NCBI GenBank assembly: GCA_964515915.1
Contig: CAZEXM010000004.1
Span: forward strand, 1-42,258
Length of the DNA stretch: 42,258 bases
Direction: 5' to 3'
DNA from: JAHOYW01 sp964515915
Lineage (GTDB): Bacteria > Verrucomicrobiota > Lentisphaeria > Victivallales > Victivallaceae
The translations under genes were made by a program, and so were the position numbers. Shown in pieces: positions 31,650 through 40,341 of this stretch (positions within the stretch are counted from its first letter, which is position 1; the number at the start of each line of letters is the position of its first letter). The notes beneath the pieces were generated by a model. It was not told the origin of the DNA, searched no databases, and worked only from the letters and a program-made list of their open reading frames with translations.

Positions 31650-32390
31650 TTAATAAATTGCATTTACTAATGTTGCTGTACCGGGGTCAAATCCATTGTC
31701 ATAAAAGTCTTGCGCGATCCATGGTTCTACATGTCCATCAAAAGCTAACATATTAGCCCTTTTTGAATGACGCAAATGAATTAAAGGTTTACCCCCTCCT
31801 GCGGCTCCCCAATGATCCATCATATATGAACATTGAAACTTTTCGTTTGCTGATCCAATAGCGCCACATGTATCCATGGCTAAAGCAAACTCTGAAGGCT
31901 TTATGTGTGGAGCAGGTACACCGTTCGAACTTTCATAATAGCTATTGCTTGGGCATGTCCATATTATTTCAGAGCCTTTATCCCTGTAATATGTTCCTCG
32001 ACCGGAGAAACGAAAACCATACTCATTCCTTCCACTATTAGCAGTTTCATCTGTCCAGGCGGGACATCCCAGAATATCAGCATTTTCTCCTTTTGTAACA
32101 TAGCCGTCATAAAATAAACGCTGATACCAGTTGCGATGTGAAGCTGGTAAGACAGTTGCATCATAGGCAGCCATGGTATAGCCATCATTATCAATCATGT
32201 ACATATTAGTCATTGTACCAACTTGTTTAAGATTACTGATACAACTGATTGCCTTTGCTTTATTCCGTGCTTTACTCAGTGCCGGGAGCAACATTCCAGC
32301 GAGGATCGCGATGATGGCGATCACAACGAGGAGTTCAATGAGAGTAAAACTCTTAATGAACAACGACTTGTAACTTTCTTTCTTTTTCAT
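31650..32390 (-). CDS. Type II secretion/pilin-like protein with prepilin N-terminal motif
   Basis: A 246-aa pseudopilin of the kind abundant in Lentisphaerota and Planctomycetota. The N-terminal segment FTLIELLVVIAIIAILAGML has the conserved Glu at position 5 of the mature helix. The residue before the cleavage point is Ser rather than the usual Gly, which is common in this group. ISCISNLKQVG follows the helix, and the C-terminus has the H-x9-DG type stretch HSKRANMLAFDGHVEPW. It would be inserted in the membrane and processed by a prepilin peptidase. The ATG has GGAG 7 bp upstream and lies inside the 3' end of the dehydrogenase gene (38-bp overlap). Its place in a catabolic locus suggests a surface or substrate-sensing role; this is not proven. 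Confidence 0.88.
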   Translation of the reverse strand: MKKKESYKSLFIKSFTLIELLVVIAIIAILAGMLLPALSKARNKAKAISCISNLKQVGTMTNMYMIDNDGYTMAAYDATVLPASHRNWYQRLFYDGYVTKGENADILGCPAWTDETANSGRNEYGFRFSGRGTYYRDKGSEIIWTCPSNSYYESSNGVPAPHIKPSEFALAMDTCGAIGSANEKFQCSYMMDHWGAAGGGKPLIHLRHSKRANMLAFDGHVEPWIAQDFYDNGFDPGTATLVNAIY

Positions 32391-33372
32391 TTTTCGTCTC
32401 CTTTTTATATTGATGTTTTGCGAAAACGTTGACTTTATTAATTAACTGTTTTTTCAACTTGTGAACCGTATGACCGTATGCCATTAATTGTGCTTCATAG
32501 GTTGTTCCTCCAACGTGTGGTGTTATTATTAAGTTTTCGTGATTACGCGCGTAAACTATCAGTGGATGATTTTTCAGGTCATCACTCCACTCGCCATGAA
32601 CGACGTCTATTCCGGCTGCTGAAACCCTGCCGGTTTCCAGTGCGCCAAGAAAAGCCGCCTCATCAATGATCGCTCCGCGGCTGGTATTGATGATTGTTAT
32701 TCCCGGTTTCATGGCTTCGAATTCATTCCAACTAAGAAGTCTTTCTGTATATGTATTAAGATGAATATGTAAAGACAATACATCCGACTCTGACAGCAAA
32801 GTCTCAAAATCAACAACTTCCACTCCGGCCGCAGGTGTAACATCTTTAATATCATGAGTAATTACCCGCATTCTAAAGGCCTTGCCATATTCAGCAACAA
32901 TTCGTCCAAGGCGTCCGTAACCAAGTATTCCAAGCGTTCTGCCGGCTATTTGATGTCCGCGGAACGCATCACGTCCCCATATTCCCTGCCGTGATGCCTC
33001 AACGCACTCAGGAATACGGCGCATTATGCTTAACAATAAAGTCCATGCCAGTTCAGCGGTTGATGGTATTTTATCCAGAAATTCTGTTTCATTTTTCAAG
33101 GTTATTACTGCTATATTGCGCTTGGCCGCCTCTTTCAAATCTAAATGATCGCTGCCGGTCGTGGGCGTGGCGATTACTTTCAGTTTGACCGCACGGGCAA
33201 GTATTTCTTTATCCATGACCAGCTTCAGAGACGCGAAATAAACATCAAATTCTTCAATCCGCGCCATAACCGCCTCTTTCTCCGGCGGCAAATGAGTAAT
33301 CTCACAAATTCCTTCAAGAGAGGCAAATAAATCAGGACATGCGCTGATATCTGCTGTACTAAGTAATTTCAT
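32353..33372 (-). CDS. D-2-hydroxyacid dehydrogenase, NAD-binding
   Basis: A 339-aa member of the D-isomer-specific 2-hydroxyacid dehydrogenase family (phosphoglycerate dehydrogenase-like). NAD-binding GILGYGRLGRIVAEYG, the substrate-binding Arg in NTSRGAIIDE, the Glu region GIDVVHGEWSD and the catalytic His in ITPHVGGTT are visible. The substrate is unknown; the context suggests a sugar-derived 2-hydroxy or 2-keto acid. The ATG has AAAGGAG 8 bp upstream and is 26 bp after the regulator stop, so they probably share a transcript. The C-terminal tail is Lys/Glu-rich (KKETKNEKERK), and its coding sequence overlaps the pseudopilin start. Confidence 0.9.
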   Translation of the reverse strand: MKLLSTADISACPDLFASLEGICEITHLPPEKEAVMARIEEFDVYFASLKLVMDKEILARAVKLKVIATPTTGSDHLDLKEAAKRNIAVITLKNETEFLDKIPSTAELAWTLLLSIMRRIPECVEASRQGIWGRDAFRGHQIAGRTLGILGYGRLGRIVAEYGKAFRMRVITHDIKDVTPAAGVEVVDFETLLSESDVLSLHIHLNTYTERLLSWNEFEAMKPGITIINTSRGAIIDEAAFLGALETGRVSAAGIDVVHGEWSDDLKNHPLIVYARNHENLIITPHVGGTTYEAQLMAYGHTVHKLKKQLINKVNVFAKHQYKKETKNEKERKLQVVVH

Positions 33373-33397
33373 ATAATATTTCTCCTTTTACACTGTT

Positions 33398-34510
33398 TCA
33401 GGGAGCTAAAAATTTTTCGAGTTCTTTTGGTACTTCTATTTTTAAATCGTATTTAAACGTTTGTACTTTATTATTTTTTATTTTATCCAGACATAATTCA
33501 GCAGCTTTCCGGCCAAGCTTCACGGTTGGCTTAACCAAAGCGATTATCGGTATGTTAACATAATCATGGTAATCCGATTCAGCGATACTGATAATCAAAG
33601 CATCCTCAGGAACTCTCATATTGCGGTTGTAAAGTTCACGAGTCAATCGCGTCAAAGCATGCGGATCGGCCACTATGAACACCAATTGCGACGAACCTTC
33701 AATAGAATCCCACGGTATTACAGTTTCCGGAAAGTCAGGATCGCCATTTAAAGCAAGTATTCCAGAGAAGTCTGAACTATTATCCCGTACGGCATGCTTA
33801 AAGCCTTGAACACGTTCCACCCCGACCAAGCTGCTCATATTTCCAATATATACAACTTGACTATCCGGTGTTTTTTTCAATAATTTATCTGTAACACGGC
33901 GGAACGCTTCGTACTGACTGAAACCGACAAAACTCCCGGCAACTCCCGGCAATGCGATGTCAACAAACACCATCGGCAATCTAAACTGCTGTTTAAGATT
34001 TTGAAAAAAATTAATATATTCCGGTTTTTCCACACTTGAAGAAACTGGAAATACAATCAGCGCGTCAATCATGTTTTTCACGGAATCAAGCATGATTAGT
34101 TCTCGCCTAAACTCCTCGTAGCCACCGCATAATAACATTCGGTAGCCAGCGGCATTAAGCCTTTCCTCCAGTCCCTGAAGCAATAATGAACTGAACCTGT
34201 CATTTAAATTAGAAACAACCACAGCAACTGTCCGCCTGACCTTAGGTGCCGGGCTATTAACATAGATTCCGCTGCCGCGCCGTTTGGTTATCATATTCCG
34301 CGCCGTCAGTCTGCGCAATGAATTATCAAGAGTGCTCTGGCTGACGTTAAAACACTTCATCATGTCTTGAATCGAAGGCAAGCGCTCTTTATGCCGCATG
34401 CCGGAGACCAGCTTCTCAAGTTTGCGTTCCACAGCTAAGTATTTAAGATCATTTCTCAATGGACATTCCTTTTTCTTAAAATATTGAGAGCAGTTATTCT
34501 GACCGCTCAT
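33398..34510 (-). CDS. GntR-type winged-helix / LacI-type sensor transcriptional regulator
   Basis: A 370-aa regulator. Residues about 25-90 are a GntR winged helix (RLPSIQDMMKCFNVSQSTLDNSLRRLTARNMI, then RRGSGIYV). Residues about 95-365 are a periplasmic-binding-like ligand domain of the LacI type (TVAVVVSNLNDRFSSLLLQGL, GVERVQGFKHA, KLGRKAAELCLDKI). Such regulators respond to a sugar and control nearby catabolic genes. The start ATG at 34508-34510 lies only about 1 base after the transcription start predicted from the promoter upstream, so the message may be leaderless. A perfect 16-bp palindrome at 34591-34606, with a near copy at 37941-37956, is its likely operator. Confidence 0.88.
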   Translation of the reverse strand: MSGQNNCSQYFKKKECPLRNDLKYLAVERKLEKLVSGMRHKERLPSIQDMMKCFNVSQSTLDNSLRRLTARNMITKRRGSGIYVNSPAPKVRRTVAVVVSNLNDRFSSLLLQGLEERLNAAGYRMLLCGGYEEFRRELIMLDSVKNMIDALIVFPVSSSVEKPEYINFFQNLKQQFRLPMVFVDIALPGVAGSFVGFSQYEAFRRVTDKLLKKTPDSQVVYIGNMSSLVGVERVQGFKHAVRDNSSDFSGILALNGDPDFPETVIPWDSIEGSSQLVFIVADPHALTRLTRELYNRNMRVPEDALIISIAESDYHDYVNIPIIALVKPTVKLGRKAAELCLDKIKNNKVQTFKYDLKIEVPKELEKFLAP

Positions 34511-34517
34511 TACTCTT

Positions 34518-34546
34518 AATATACATAGAAATCGATACAATGTCAA
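34518..34546 (-). promoter_or_regulatory. Predicted promoter of the regulator gene
   Basis: Minus-strand TTGACA (34546-34541), 17-bp spacer, TATATT (34523-34518). An ATCGAT core (34531-34536) with flank resembling one half of the 16-bp palindrome lies in the spacer, consistent with autoregulation. Confidence 0.65.
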
Positions 34547-34590
34547 GTTAATTGTATTAAAAATACCAAAAAAACGTGAAATATTAATAA

Positions 34591-34606
34591 ATTATATCGA
34601 TATAAT
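34591..34606. promoter_or_regulatory. Putative operator, copy 1
   Basis: ATTATATCGATATAAT is a perfect 16-bp palindrome, 81 bp upstream of the regulator start and 45 bp upstream of its predicted -35. A copy differing at one position lies at 37941-37956. It is probably bound by the regulator encoded at 33398-34510. Confidence 0.55.
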
Positions 34607-34649
34607 ATTATAATAAATTATTCTATTACTGTTTGTCCAAAAAGCCACT

Positions 34650-34685
34650 CGCGTCCAGAACACCTTACGCGGGTGAACGGACGCG
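34650..34685 (-). terminator. Terminator after the 991-aa gene
   Basis: CGCGTCC (34650-34656) pairs with GGACGCG (34679-34685), with an inner CACC/GGTG stem (34661-34664, 34672-34675). It starts 13 bp past the 991-aa stop and is followed on the minus strand by GGCTTTTTGG. It separates that gene from the regulator operon. Confidence 0.6.
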
Positions 34686-34697
34686 AATGTTATTGCC

Positions 34698-37673
34698 TTA
34701 TTTTGCTGATATTTTTATATTGTCGATATAGATGCAGTCATCATCATCACTGGCATCACAACGGAATCTGATTTTCATATCTGTCGGGAAAGTGTATTCT
34801 CCTGAATTTGTTCCTTTCACGACCGTTACCGATTTACGCGTGAATTCATCGTTGTTAAAATCGGTACCCAATGAAAAATCGCCAACTGTATTCCACTGCG
34901 TTCCGTCCCAGTATTCCACCAGAAAGTTTTCACCACTATCCATACCCGCGGAATAGAAGTCAAAATCTACCTGTATTTTGTCGTAACCAGTGACATCAAT
35001 ACCAGTAGAAAGACTGAATGAAGATGCTGTACCGCTGTCATCTCGAATCAAGATCGCTTTATCAGCATCATATGCCCTGGACGGGTAATCCACACGTTCG
35101 CAGTCTGCATCAAACCTTTCGCCATCAGCATAACTGCCCCAGCTGGTTTCAAATGAATCGCTGGTCAGCAGCACCCAACCCGCCGTCATGCTTGTCGGGT
35201 CAGGATAATTCGGAGTGGCGCTTGCCAGCAAATCGTCCAAGGTGGTTTTCATTGCATTAATGTCTGTTACAGACAATGGCTGCTCAGTCACCGGGCCTGT
35301 GGTAAAAGAAGCGTAAGCGCTGCTGTACAGGGAATCACTCCAGGTTTTAAGCGTTTGCACATTTGTGGCAATCGAACTGTAAGTACCTCTCGAAAAAAGG
35401 TTTTTCGCTGTAAAGTACAGGTGTCCAAGGTCTTTAAGGCGCACGACATAATCATATACTGTTGAATCAGCCGGATCAAACTCCCGAACCACATAATAAT
35501 TATTGGAACCGTTCAATGATTCCAGGGTTGTGACCTTATCAACATACAAGTGATGAAGCAGGGACAATTTAGCCTGTATGGCGTCCAGGTCATCGCTCAC
35601 CTGGGTATAGGTGGTATCAGCATTAATTGCCGCATCCAGTGCTGTCTGGATGATATTCAGGTCGTCCGTAGTTTCGACGTTCATAAACTGACATGCCAGT
35701 TCCGCGGGAGCTACGCCCGCTAAATGAGCAAAATACAGATCGTATTTCAATACTTCTTTTTGATGCGTGTACCTGGTTTCCAGGATCTGTTCCTGAACAC
35801 CGGAAAAATAACTACCCGGCGCAAGCATGAAAATACGTCCTTCTCCCGGGGCAAGCTGTATTGAAAACACAGTGGGATTACCAGTGTTTTTAGGTTGATA
35901 GAGGTCAAACATGTCGCGTCCGGCAGTAAAGGCTGAAGTAAATTCGAAATCTTCTGTTCGCGTTTGGTTCGGATCGTTATTGTAAAAAATAACGTAGTGC
36001 ACATCAGGGTCATTGTCATCGGCCAGCAAGCCTATTGATATGACCGGGACTTGCTCCTGCCAGGTGATTTCCATCATGGTTGGAGTAAGCATATGGATTG
36101 GAGCGTTCGAGTCGGTTATATCCAATTCAACCGGCGAGGAGTTCAAAAGCATAGGGCCTATTGCTGTCAAGTGGTAACCCAGATTACCTATGGTATTCCA
36201 AAGTGTATTGCCTACTTCGAAAGGATCGACCAGGCTTATATCGCCAGGGTAATTCCAGTACGGCCGGGAGCGCCAGATATAGAAAAGCAGTCCTTTAGCT
36301 CCGTTGGCAAGTGCCGTGTAGCACATAAGTTGCAGCTCGGCGGGTGTCGGCAATAGATATTCGCCGTTGATATTGCCAAATGCCTGGGGAATGAACCATA
36401 CCGGGCCACTCGAATCTTCACGGATCATTCTAGTCATTCCGCCAATAGACCAGGGAGCATACAAATTGTCGCGTAGCGGATATCTGTCAAAAATTGAGAC
36501 AGGACGATGTCTGGCAAATAAATAACTGTAATTACTTCCGCCTGTAACAATCGGATGCGCAGTGTCTTCATTCTTGAATTTTTCCTTACCCCAAAGGTAA
36601 TCATTGAGTGCCCCGACCGAATCTGCCGGTTCGTCAATAATATACCACCCAAGCAACGCGTTATGGCTGACAAACGGTGGAATTTCTGTTCCAATTGCAA
36701 GCTCACAAGTAGCATAAGACAGGTCAGAACGATAGTATCTCGTCATATACGTCATGGGCATAGCAAGTAGGTTATTCACCTCAAAACAGTCAAGTAAAGT
36801 TTTAAGATCATCATACTCCGGGCTGGTTGAATCCGCCATTAATCGATAAGTTCCACCGATTATGGTATTTATATAATTTTTGCGCCACACAGGCACCGCC
36901 CGCCACAAGGGCTCAGGAAACCACTCGTCAAAAGTTCCGGACGCGTCAACCGTGCGCTGCCCGCCAACTGTACCGTATAATCCGAATGGAAAATGATTGT
37001 TTGCAATGCTGTATGAATCCACATTAACCGTGATAGGAGGCGCCACTGTGGTTGAATCCAATTTTATATCGTCAAGGTAAACCACAACCCGGTCATTATT
37101 AAAGGTTCCCTCAATACCTAAATAAATGTATTCAATATCAATCGTATCACTGGGTTGTCCATTTGAAATAGCTTTAGCCATGGCCTCGCGGCGTAACTCC
37201 TGGCTCTCCATATATATCCAACTGCTTGATGCGCTGTCAGTGTCATCAAAAAAATGACAGCCGCCAACATTTTCATCTCGGTCTGGAGTATACCAGGTCA
37301 ATACATTTTGGCCTACTCCTACTTTTCTGGTACTGTCGCTGGGGAAAGTGTCAACATACAGATTTGCAGACGCATAATATGATTGACCGACCTGGTAACG
37401 AATGCCTATTGGAATCTTGAAATAAATATAATAGCTACCGTCAAGAGTAACATCCAGTTTAATCGATTTGCTGCCGCTGACCGCACGATCCGTTGATAAG
37501 CCAAATTCATTTATTGTGTATGTCATACCGGAAGCTTTTACCCAAAAAGACATCGGGTTGCTTGTTTCGCAGTCATCGTAGAAGTAGGGGGTTTGCCCAA
37601 AAGAGGTCCAGGTAATTGCAAAGAATAACAACGAAAGTAATACGAGTTTATTTAAATATTTATACTTATTCAC
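34698..37673 (-). CDS. Large secreted glycosidase-like protein with extra C-terminal beta-sandwich
   Basis: A 991-aa exported protein with signal peptide (LVLLSLLFFAITWTSFGQ). The order is an N-terminal beta-sandwich module (about 28-215), a TIM-barrel-like domain (about 230-590; IIDEPAD with Glu at about 348, IFDRYPLRDNLY, ANGAKGLLFYIW), a helical region (about 630-810) and a C-terminal beta-sandwich (about 830-991; VEYWDGTQWNTVGDF, CIYIDNIKI), which the 826-aa paralogue lacks. It is Asp/Ser/Thr-rich where the paralogue is Lys-rich. The start is GTG with GGAGG 6 bp upstream. It lies divergent from the ceramidase-like operon, with an operator-like palindrome between them. Extracellular glycan hydrolysis is likely; the GH family is not recognised. 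Confidence 0.75.
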   Translation of the reverse strand: MNKYKYLNKLVLLSLLFFAITWTSFGQTPYFYDDCETSNPMSFWVKASGMTYTINEFGLSTDRAVSGSKSIKLDVTLDGSYYIYFKIPIGIRYQVGQSYYASANLYVDTFPSDSTRKVGVGQNVLTWYTPDRDENVGGCHFFDDTDSASSSWIYMESQELRREAMAKAISNGQPSDTIDIEYIYLGIEGTFNNDRVVVYLDDIKLDSTTVAPPITVNVDSYSIANNHFPFGLYGTVGGQRTVDASGTFDEWFPEPLWRAVPVWRKNYINTIIGGTYRLMADSTSPEYDDLKTLLDCFEVNNLLAMPMTYMTRYYRSDLSYATCELAIGTEIPPFVSHNALLGWYIIDEPADSVGALNDYLWGKEKFKNEDTAHPIVTGGSNYSYLFARHRPVSIFDRYPLRDNLYAPWSIGGMTRMIREDSSGPVWFIPQAFGNINGEYLLPTPAELQLMCYTALANGAKGLLFYIWRSRPYWNYPGDISLVDPFEVGNTLWNTIGNLGYHLTAIGPMLLNSSPVELDITDSNAPIHMLTPTMMEITWQEQVPVISIGLLADDNDPDVHYVIFYNNDPNQTRTEDFEFTSAFTAGRDMFDLYQPKNTGNPTVFSIQLAPGEGRIFMLAPGSYFSGVQEQILETRYTHQKEVLKYDLYFAHLAGVAPAELACQFMNVETTDDLNIIQTALDAAINADTTYTQVSDDLDAIQAKLSLLHHLYVDKVTTLESLNGSNNYYVVREFDPADSTVYDYVVRLKDLGHLYFTAKNLFSRGTYSSIATNVQTLKTWSDSLYSSAYASFTTGPVTEQPLSVTDINAMKTTLDDLLASATPNYPDPTSMTAGWVLLTSDSFETSWGSYADGERFDADCERVDYPSRAYDADKAILIRDDSGTASSFSLSTGIDVTGYDKIQVDFDFYSAGMDSGENFLVEYWDGTQWNTVGDFSLGTDFNNDEFTRKSVTVVKGTNSGEYTFPTDMKIRFRCDASDDDDCIYIDNIKISAK

Positions 37674-37940
37674 AGTCTTCCTCCATGGTAAAAGTTTTTA
37701 AAAAATAACATCGACATCTTCAGCAAAATACTTCTTATATACACCTCCATGGTTAAATATATACCAAACGATTTCCGCAAGGCGGAAATAAGCTTAAAAG
37801 CCACAACTATTAATTATTTTTCAAATACAATAATATTCTTTTGCATATCATATTAAGAATAAATTGATTATAAATTAATAACGATATTAAATCAAGTATA
37901 TTTTTTAAAATTTGCGCTTTTTTAGAGAAAAAAATTAGAG

Positions 37941-37956
37941 ATTAAATCGATATAAT
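37941..37956. promoter_or_regulatory. Putative operator, copy 2
   Basis: ATTAAATCGATATAAT matches the perfect palindrome at 34591-34606 at 15 of 16 positions. It lies 33 bp upstream of the -35 of the ceramidase-like operon and 268 bp from the start of the divergent 991-aa gene, so it may control either or both. Confidence 0.55.
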
Positions 37957-37988
37957 TATTAAAAAAAACATTGTTTTAATATTTTTTA

Positions 37989-38018
37989 TTGGAAAAATAC
38001 GGCAGATACCTGTATAAT
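37989..38018 (+). promoter_or_regulatory. Predicted promoter of the ceramidase-like operon
   Basis: TTGGAA (37989-37994), 18-bp spacer, TATAAT (38013-38018). The -10 is perfect. The message would have a leader of about 60 nt before the GTG start at 38087. Confidence 0.6.
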
Positions 38019-38086
38019 ACGATAAAGAACTAAAATAGAGAATCGAGATAGAAACAATTAATTTCATAAAAATAAGGAATATCGAT

Positions 38087-39637
38087 GTGAATAAAAAAGA
38101 AACATGTATCCACGCTGGCGTGGGCAAAGTTGACATTACCTGCAAAGAGAAAGGTACTATAGAAATCTTGCTCTCAGAAAAAACCAAAGCACATATCCCG
38201 AAGGTGTTTTGGGACAAAGAGATAGAAGTCGATGATCCGCTTTTTGTCAGAGCTCTGGTGCTGGATGACGGTTCCCGGAAAGTAGTATTGATCACCATGG
38301 ATATTACCGCCGTTGGCTGCAGAACTATAAGTCAAAATATTTTGAGCGATAGCGCGGATGATTTTATACCAAAGCTGCGCGGCCGCATTTCGAACGAACT
38401 GAATATTCCCGGTATCAACGTGACAGTATGCGCATCTCATACTCATCCGCCGGGCCGTCTGCTTTGCGATGACGAAGCTCAACTCGACAAAACCATTGAA
38501 GCCGTTAAACAGGCCTTGCAAAATATGACGCCTGTTACTATTGGCATAGATTCCGGTTATGAAGACAGACTTACTTTCAATCGTACAGTAAAAATGAAAA
38601 ACGGTCTGGACTATACTATTCGAGGTTGCAACCCTTATCCGCCGGACGAGGAGGTTGAAAGCTTGAGACCTGTCGATCCCGAGCTCGGTGTTATCAGAAT
38701 CGACCATTTGGACGGAAGCCCGCTGGCAGTCGTATACAATTTCGCGTCCCATCTGCTGATTGGTTCGCAAAAAGCCAATATCAGTGCTGATTTTCCCGGT
38801 GTCGTCTCACATTATCTGGAGAAAAACCTTGGAAACGATGTGATGACATTTTTTATTCAGGGCGCTGGCGGAGATGTTGCGGAAGCTACAAAATGTGACA
38901 TAGAACAGCCGAGAAACAGTCAAAGTTTCGGAAATGCCCTGGGACAAAGCATACTTGATACATACAGGTATATAAAATCAGCCCCGGTAAGCCTCAAGGT
39001 TGCTTCTGAAACAGTTGAATTTCCTTTGAGAACCGATATTCCAGATGTAATCACGTCTCTAAAAAAGGAACAGGTGAAAGCAACTGCTTCATTCAGGTAT
39101 ACATCATTGGATTTTAAATCCTTTCTGCCATTATATCTCAAGTATACGCTGCATCCTGACTTTCCTTCTCACCGGGCTTATCGCTATATGCAGGCTGAAC
39201 AAACTGGAAACATAGATTTCGCGGCTATGGACAGACGCAATAAACTTGCGGTCGAAAAGTATCTTGAAAGTATTGCCAATATGGAAAAAATGGCTAGAAA
39301 CGAGGAAAAAATTGCGACTTTGGAAAAACATCAGGAAATCATAGATGAACTTGGCACAGCAACTGTTCCGGCTGAGATACAGGGGATAAAAATTGGCGAA
39401 TCTGTAATTATTTCCGCACCTATGGAAGTTTTGGCGGAAATCGGCTTAAAGGTAAAAAAAGCTTCCCCGTTCAAACATACTTATATCGCTTCAATAGCTA
39501 ACGGCTATCTGCATTACTCTCCACCCGCATCTTATTATCCACGTGGAGGCTATGAGGTAACAGAATGCCTGCTGGCTCCGGAATGGGAGTCTATATTCGA
39601 GCAAACTGTACAAAAAATATTTAAGCAGTTAAAATAA
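38087..39637 (+). CDS. Neutral/alkaline ceramidase-like hydrolase domain protein
   Basis: A 516-aa protein related to the N-terminal catalytic domain of neutral ceramidases. Zinc/active-site stretches ASHTHPPG, YNFASHLL, ISADFPGVVSHYLEKN and FIQGAGGDVAEA are present. There is no signal peptide, unlike true secreted ceramidases. In PVC bacteria these proteins occur widely in carbohydrate loci and probably act on sugar-derived amides or esters rather than ceramide; this is inference. The start is GTG with AAGGA upstream. It is the first gene of a four-gene plus-strand operon, 14 bp before the aldolase-like gene. Confidence 0.82.
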   Translation: MNKKETCIHAGVGKVDITCKEKGTIEILLSEKTKAHIPKVFWDKEIEVDDPLFVRALVLDDGSRKVVLITMDITAVGCRTISQNILSDSADDFIPKLRGRISNELNIPGINVTVCASHTHPPGRLLCDDEAQLDKTIEAVKQALQNMTPVTIGIDSGYEDRLTFNRTVKMKNGLDYTIRGCNPYPPDEEVESLRPVDPELGVIRIDHLDGSPLAVVYNFASHLLIGSQKANISADFPGVVSHYLEKNLGNDVMTFFIQGAGGDVAEATKCDIEQPRNSQSFGNALGQSILDTYRYIKSAPVSLKVASETVEFPLRTDIPDVITSLKKEQVKATASFRYTSLDFKSFLPLYLKYTLHPDFPSHRAYRYMQAEQTGNIDFAAMDRRNKLAVEKYLESIANMEKMARNEEKIATLEKHQEIIDELGTATVPAEIQGIKIGESVIISAPMEVLAEIGLKVKKASPFKHTYIASIANGYLHYSPPASYYPRGGYEVTECLLAPEWESIFEQTVQKIFKQLK

Positions 39638-39651
39638 AAAGGAACCACATT

Positions 39652-40326
39652 ATGAATAAAATTGAAAAAATAAAAATCCTTGAGAAACAGAGTTTTATTC
39701 CAATCATGGTCAAAGATGATTACGGTTCTAAAATGCTGGTAGAATCCATTGCTGAAGCGGGAGGTAAAGTAATTGAATATACTTGCCGCCGCCCTGACGC
39801 GCGTGAGATGATTCCTTGGATTAGGAAAAATTTCCCGGATATGTTGCTAATGGGGGCAAGTCTTGTCGATTCTGTTCGAGCGGAACAAGAAATCTCAGCG
39901 CGTTCAAAAGATTTTATTCCAGTTGATGAAATGGTTGAACTCGGAGTTGATGGGTTAATCTCGGTTATGCATTTCAGTTCCGATACATATCAGAAATATT
40001 CTAAAGAATTAATCATGATTCCAGGGGTTGAAACCCATAACGAAGCTCTAGAACAATACAAACTGGGTGCTGATTTTATTAAATTCCTGGGCCCAAATCC
40101 ATGGGATGTCAAATTTATCAGTTCCTTTAATGCTACTACTCATGGAATTTTTAAATATCTGGTCACGGGTGGTATCACTCCAGAACGCATGCAGGAATAC
40201 AAGAATGCCGGCGCGACTCTGTTTGCCGCTGGCTTTGATTTGACGCTCAAGGGCTTATCATCAGAATCTCTGACGCGCGCGGATGTTATAGAACGCCTGA
40301 ATAAATATTATGAAATGTGCGTTTAA
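39652..40326 (+). CDS. KDPG/KHG aldolase-family protein
   Basis: A 224-aa TIM-barrel class I aldolase-like protein. The region GGKVIEYTCRRPDA holds the catalytic-type Glu, and ADFIKFLGPNPWD holds the Schiff-base Lys, while YLVTGGITPERM matches the phosphate-binding loop. It would cleave a 2-keto-3-deoxy sugar acid, possibly phosphorylated, to pyruvate and an aldehyde. The ATG is preceded by AAAGGAA. It lies between the ceramidase-like gene and the isomerase gene, and with the dehydrogenases across the locus suggests an oxidative sugar-acid route. Confidence 0.85.
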   Translation: MNKIEKIKILEKQSFIPIMVKDDYGSKMLVESIAEAGGKVIEYTCRRPDAREMIPWIRKNFPDMLLMGASLVDSVRAEQEISARSKDFIPVDEMVELGVDGLISVMHFSSDTYQKYSKELIMIPGVETHNEALEQYKLGADFIKFLGPNPWDVKFISSFNATTHGIFKYLVTGGITPERMQEYKNAGATLFAAGFDLTLKGLSSESLTRADVIERLNKYYEMCV

Positions 40327-40341
40327 TGAGAGTATGTTTTA

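Larger units (their letters stand above)
37674..38086. other. Divergent intergenic regulatory region
   Basis: About 410 very A/T-rich bases between two divergent genes, both starting GTGAATAA. It contains the second operator-like palindrome (37941-37956), a plus-strand promoter (37989-38018) and two CTCCATGGT(T)AAA copies near 37681 and 37745. No gene is supported. Confidence 0.6.

Noticed and set aside
37670..37750. 26-codon open frame ending with a GTGA overlap at the start of the 991-aa gene
   Set aside because: There is no ribosome site before its ATG and no pattern typical of a leader peptide; the overlap is probably chance.
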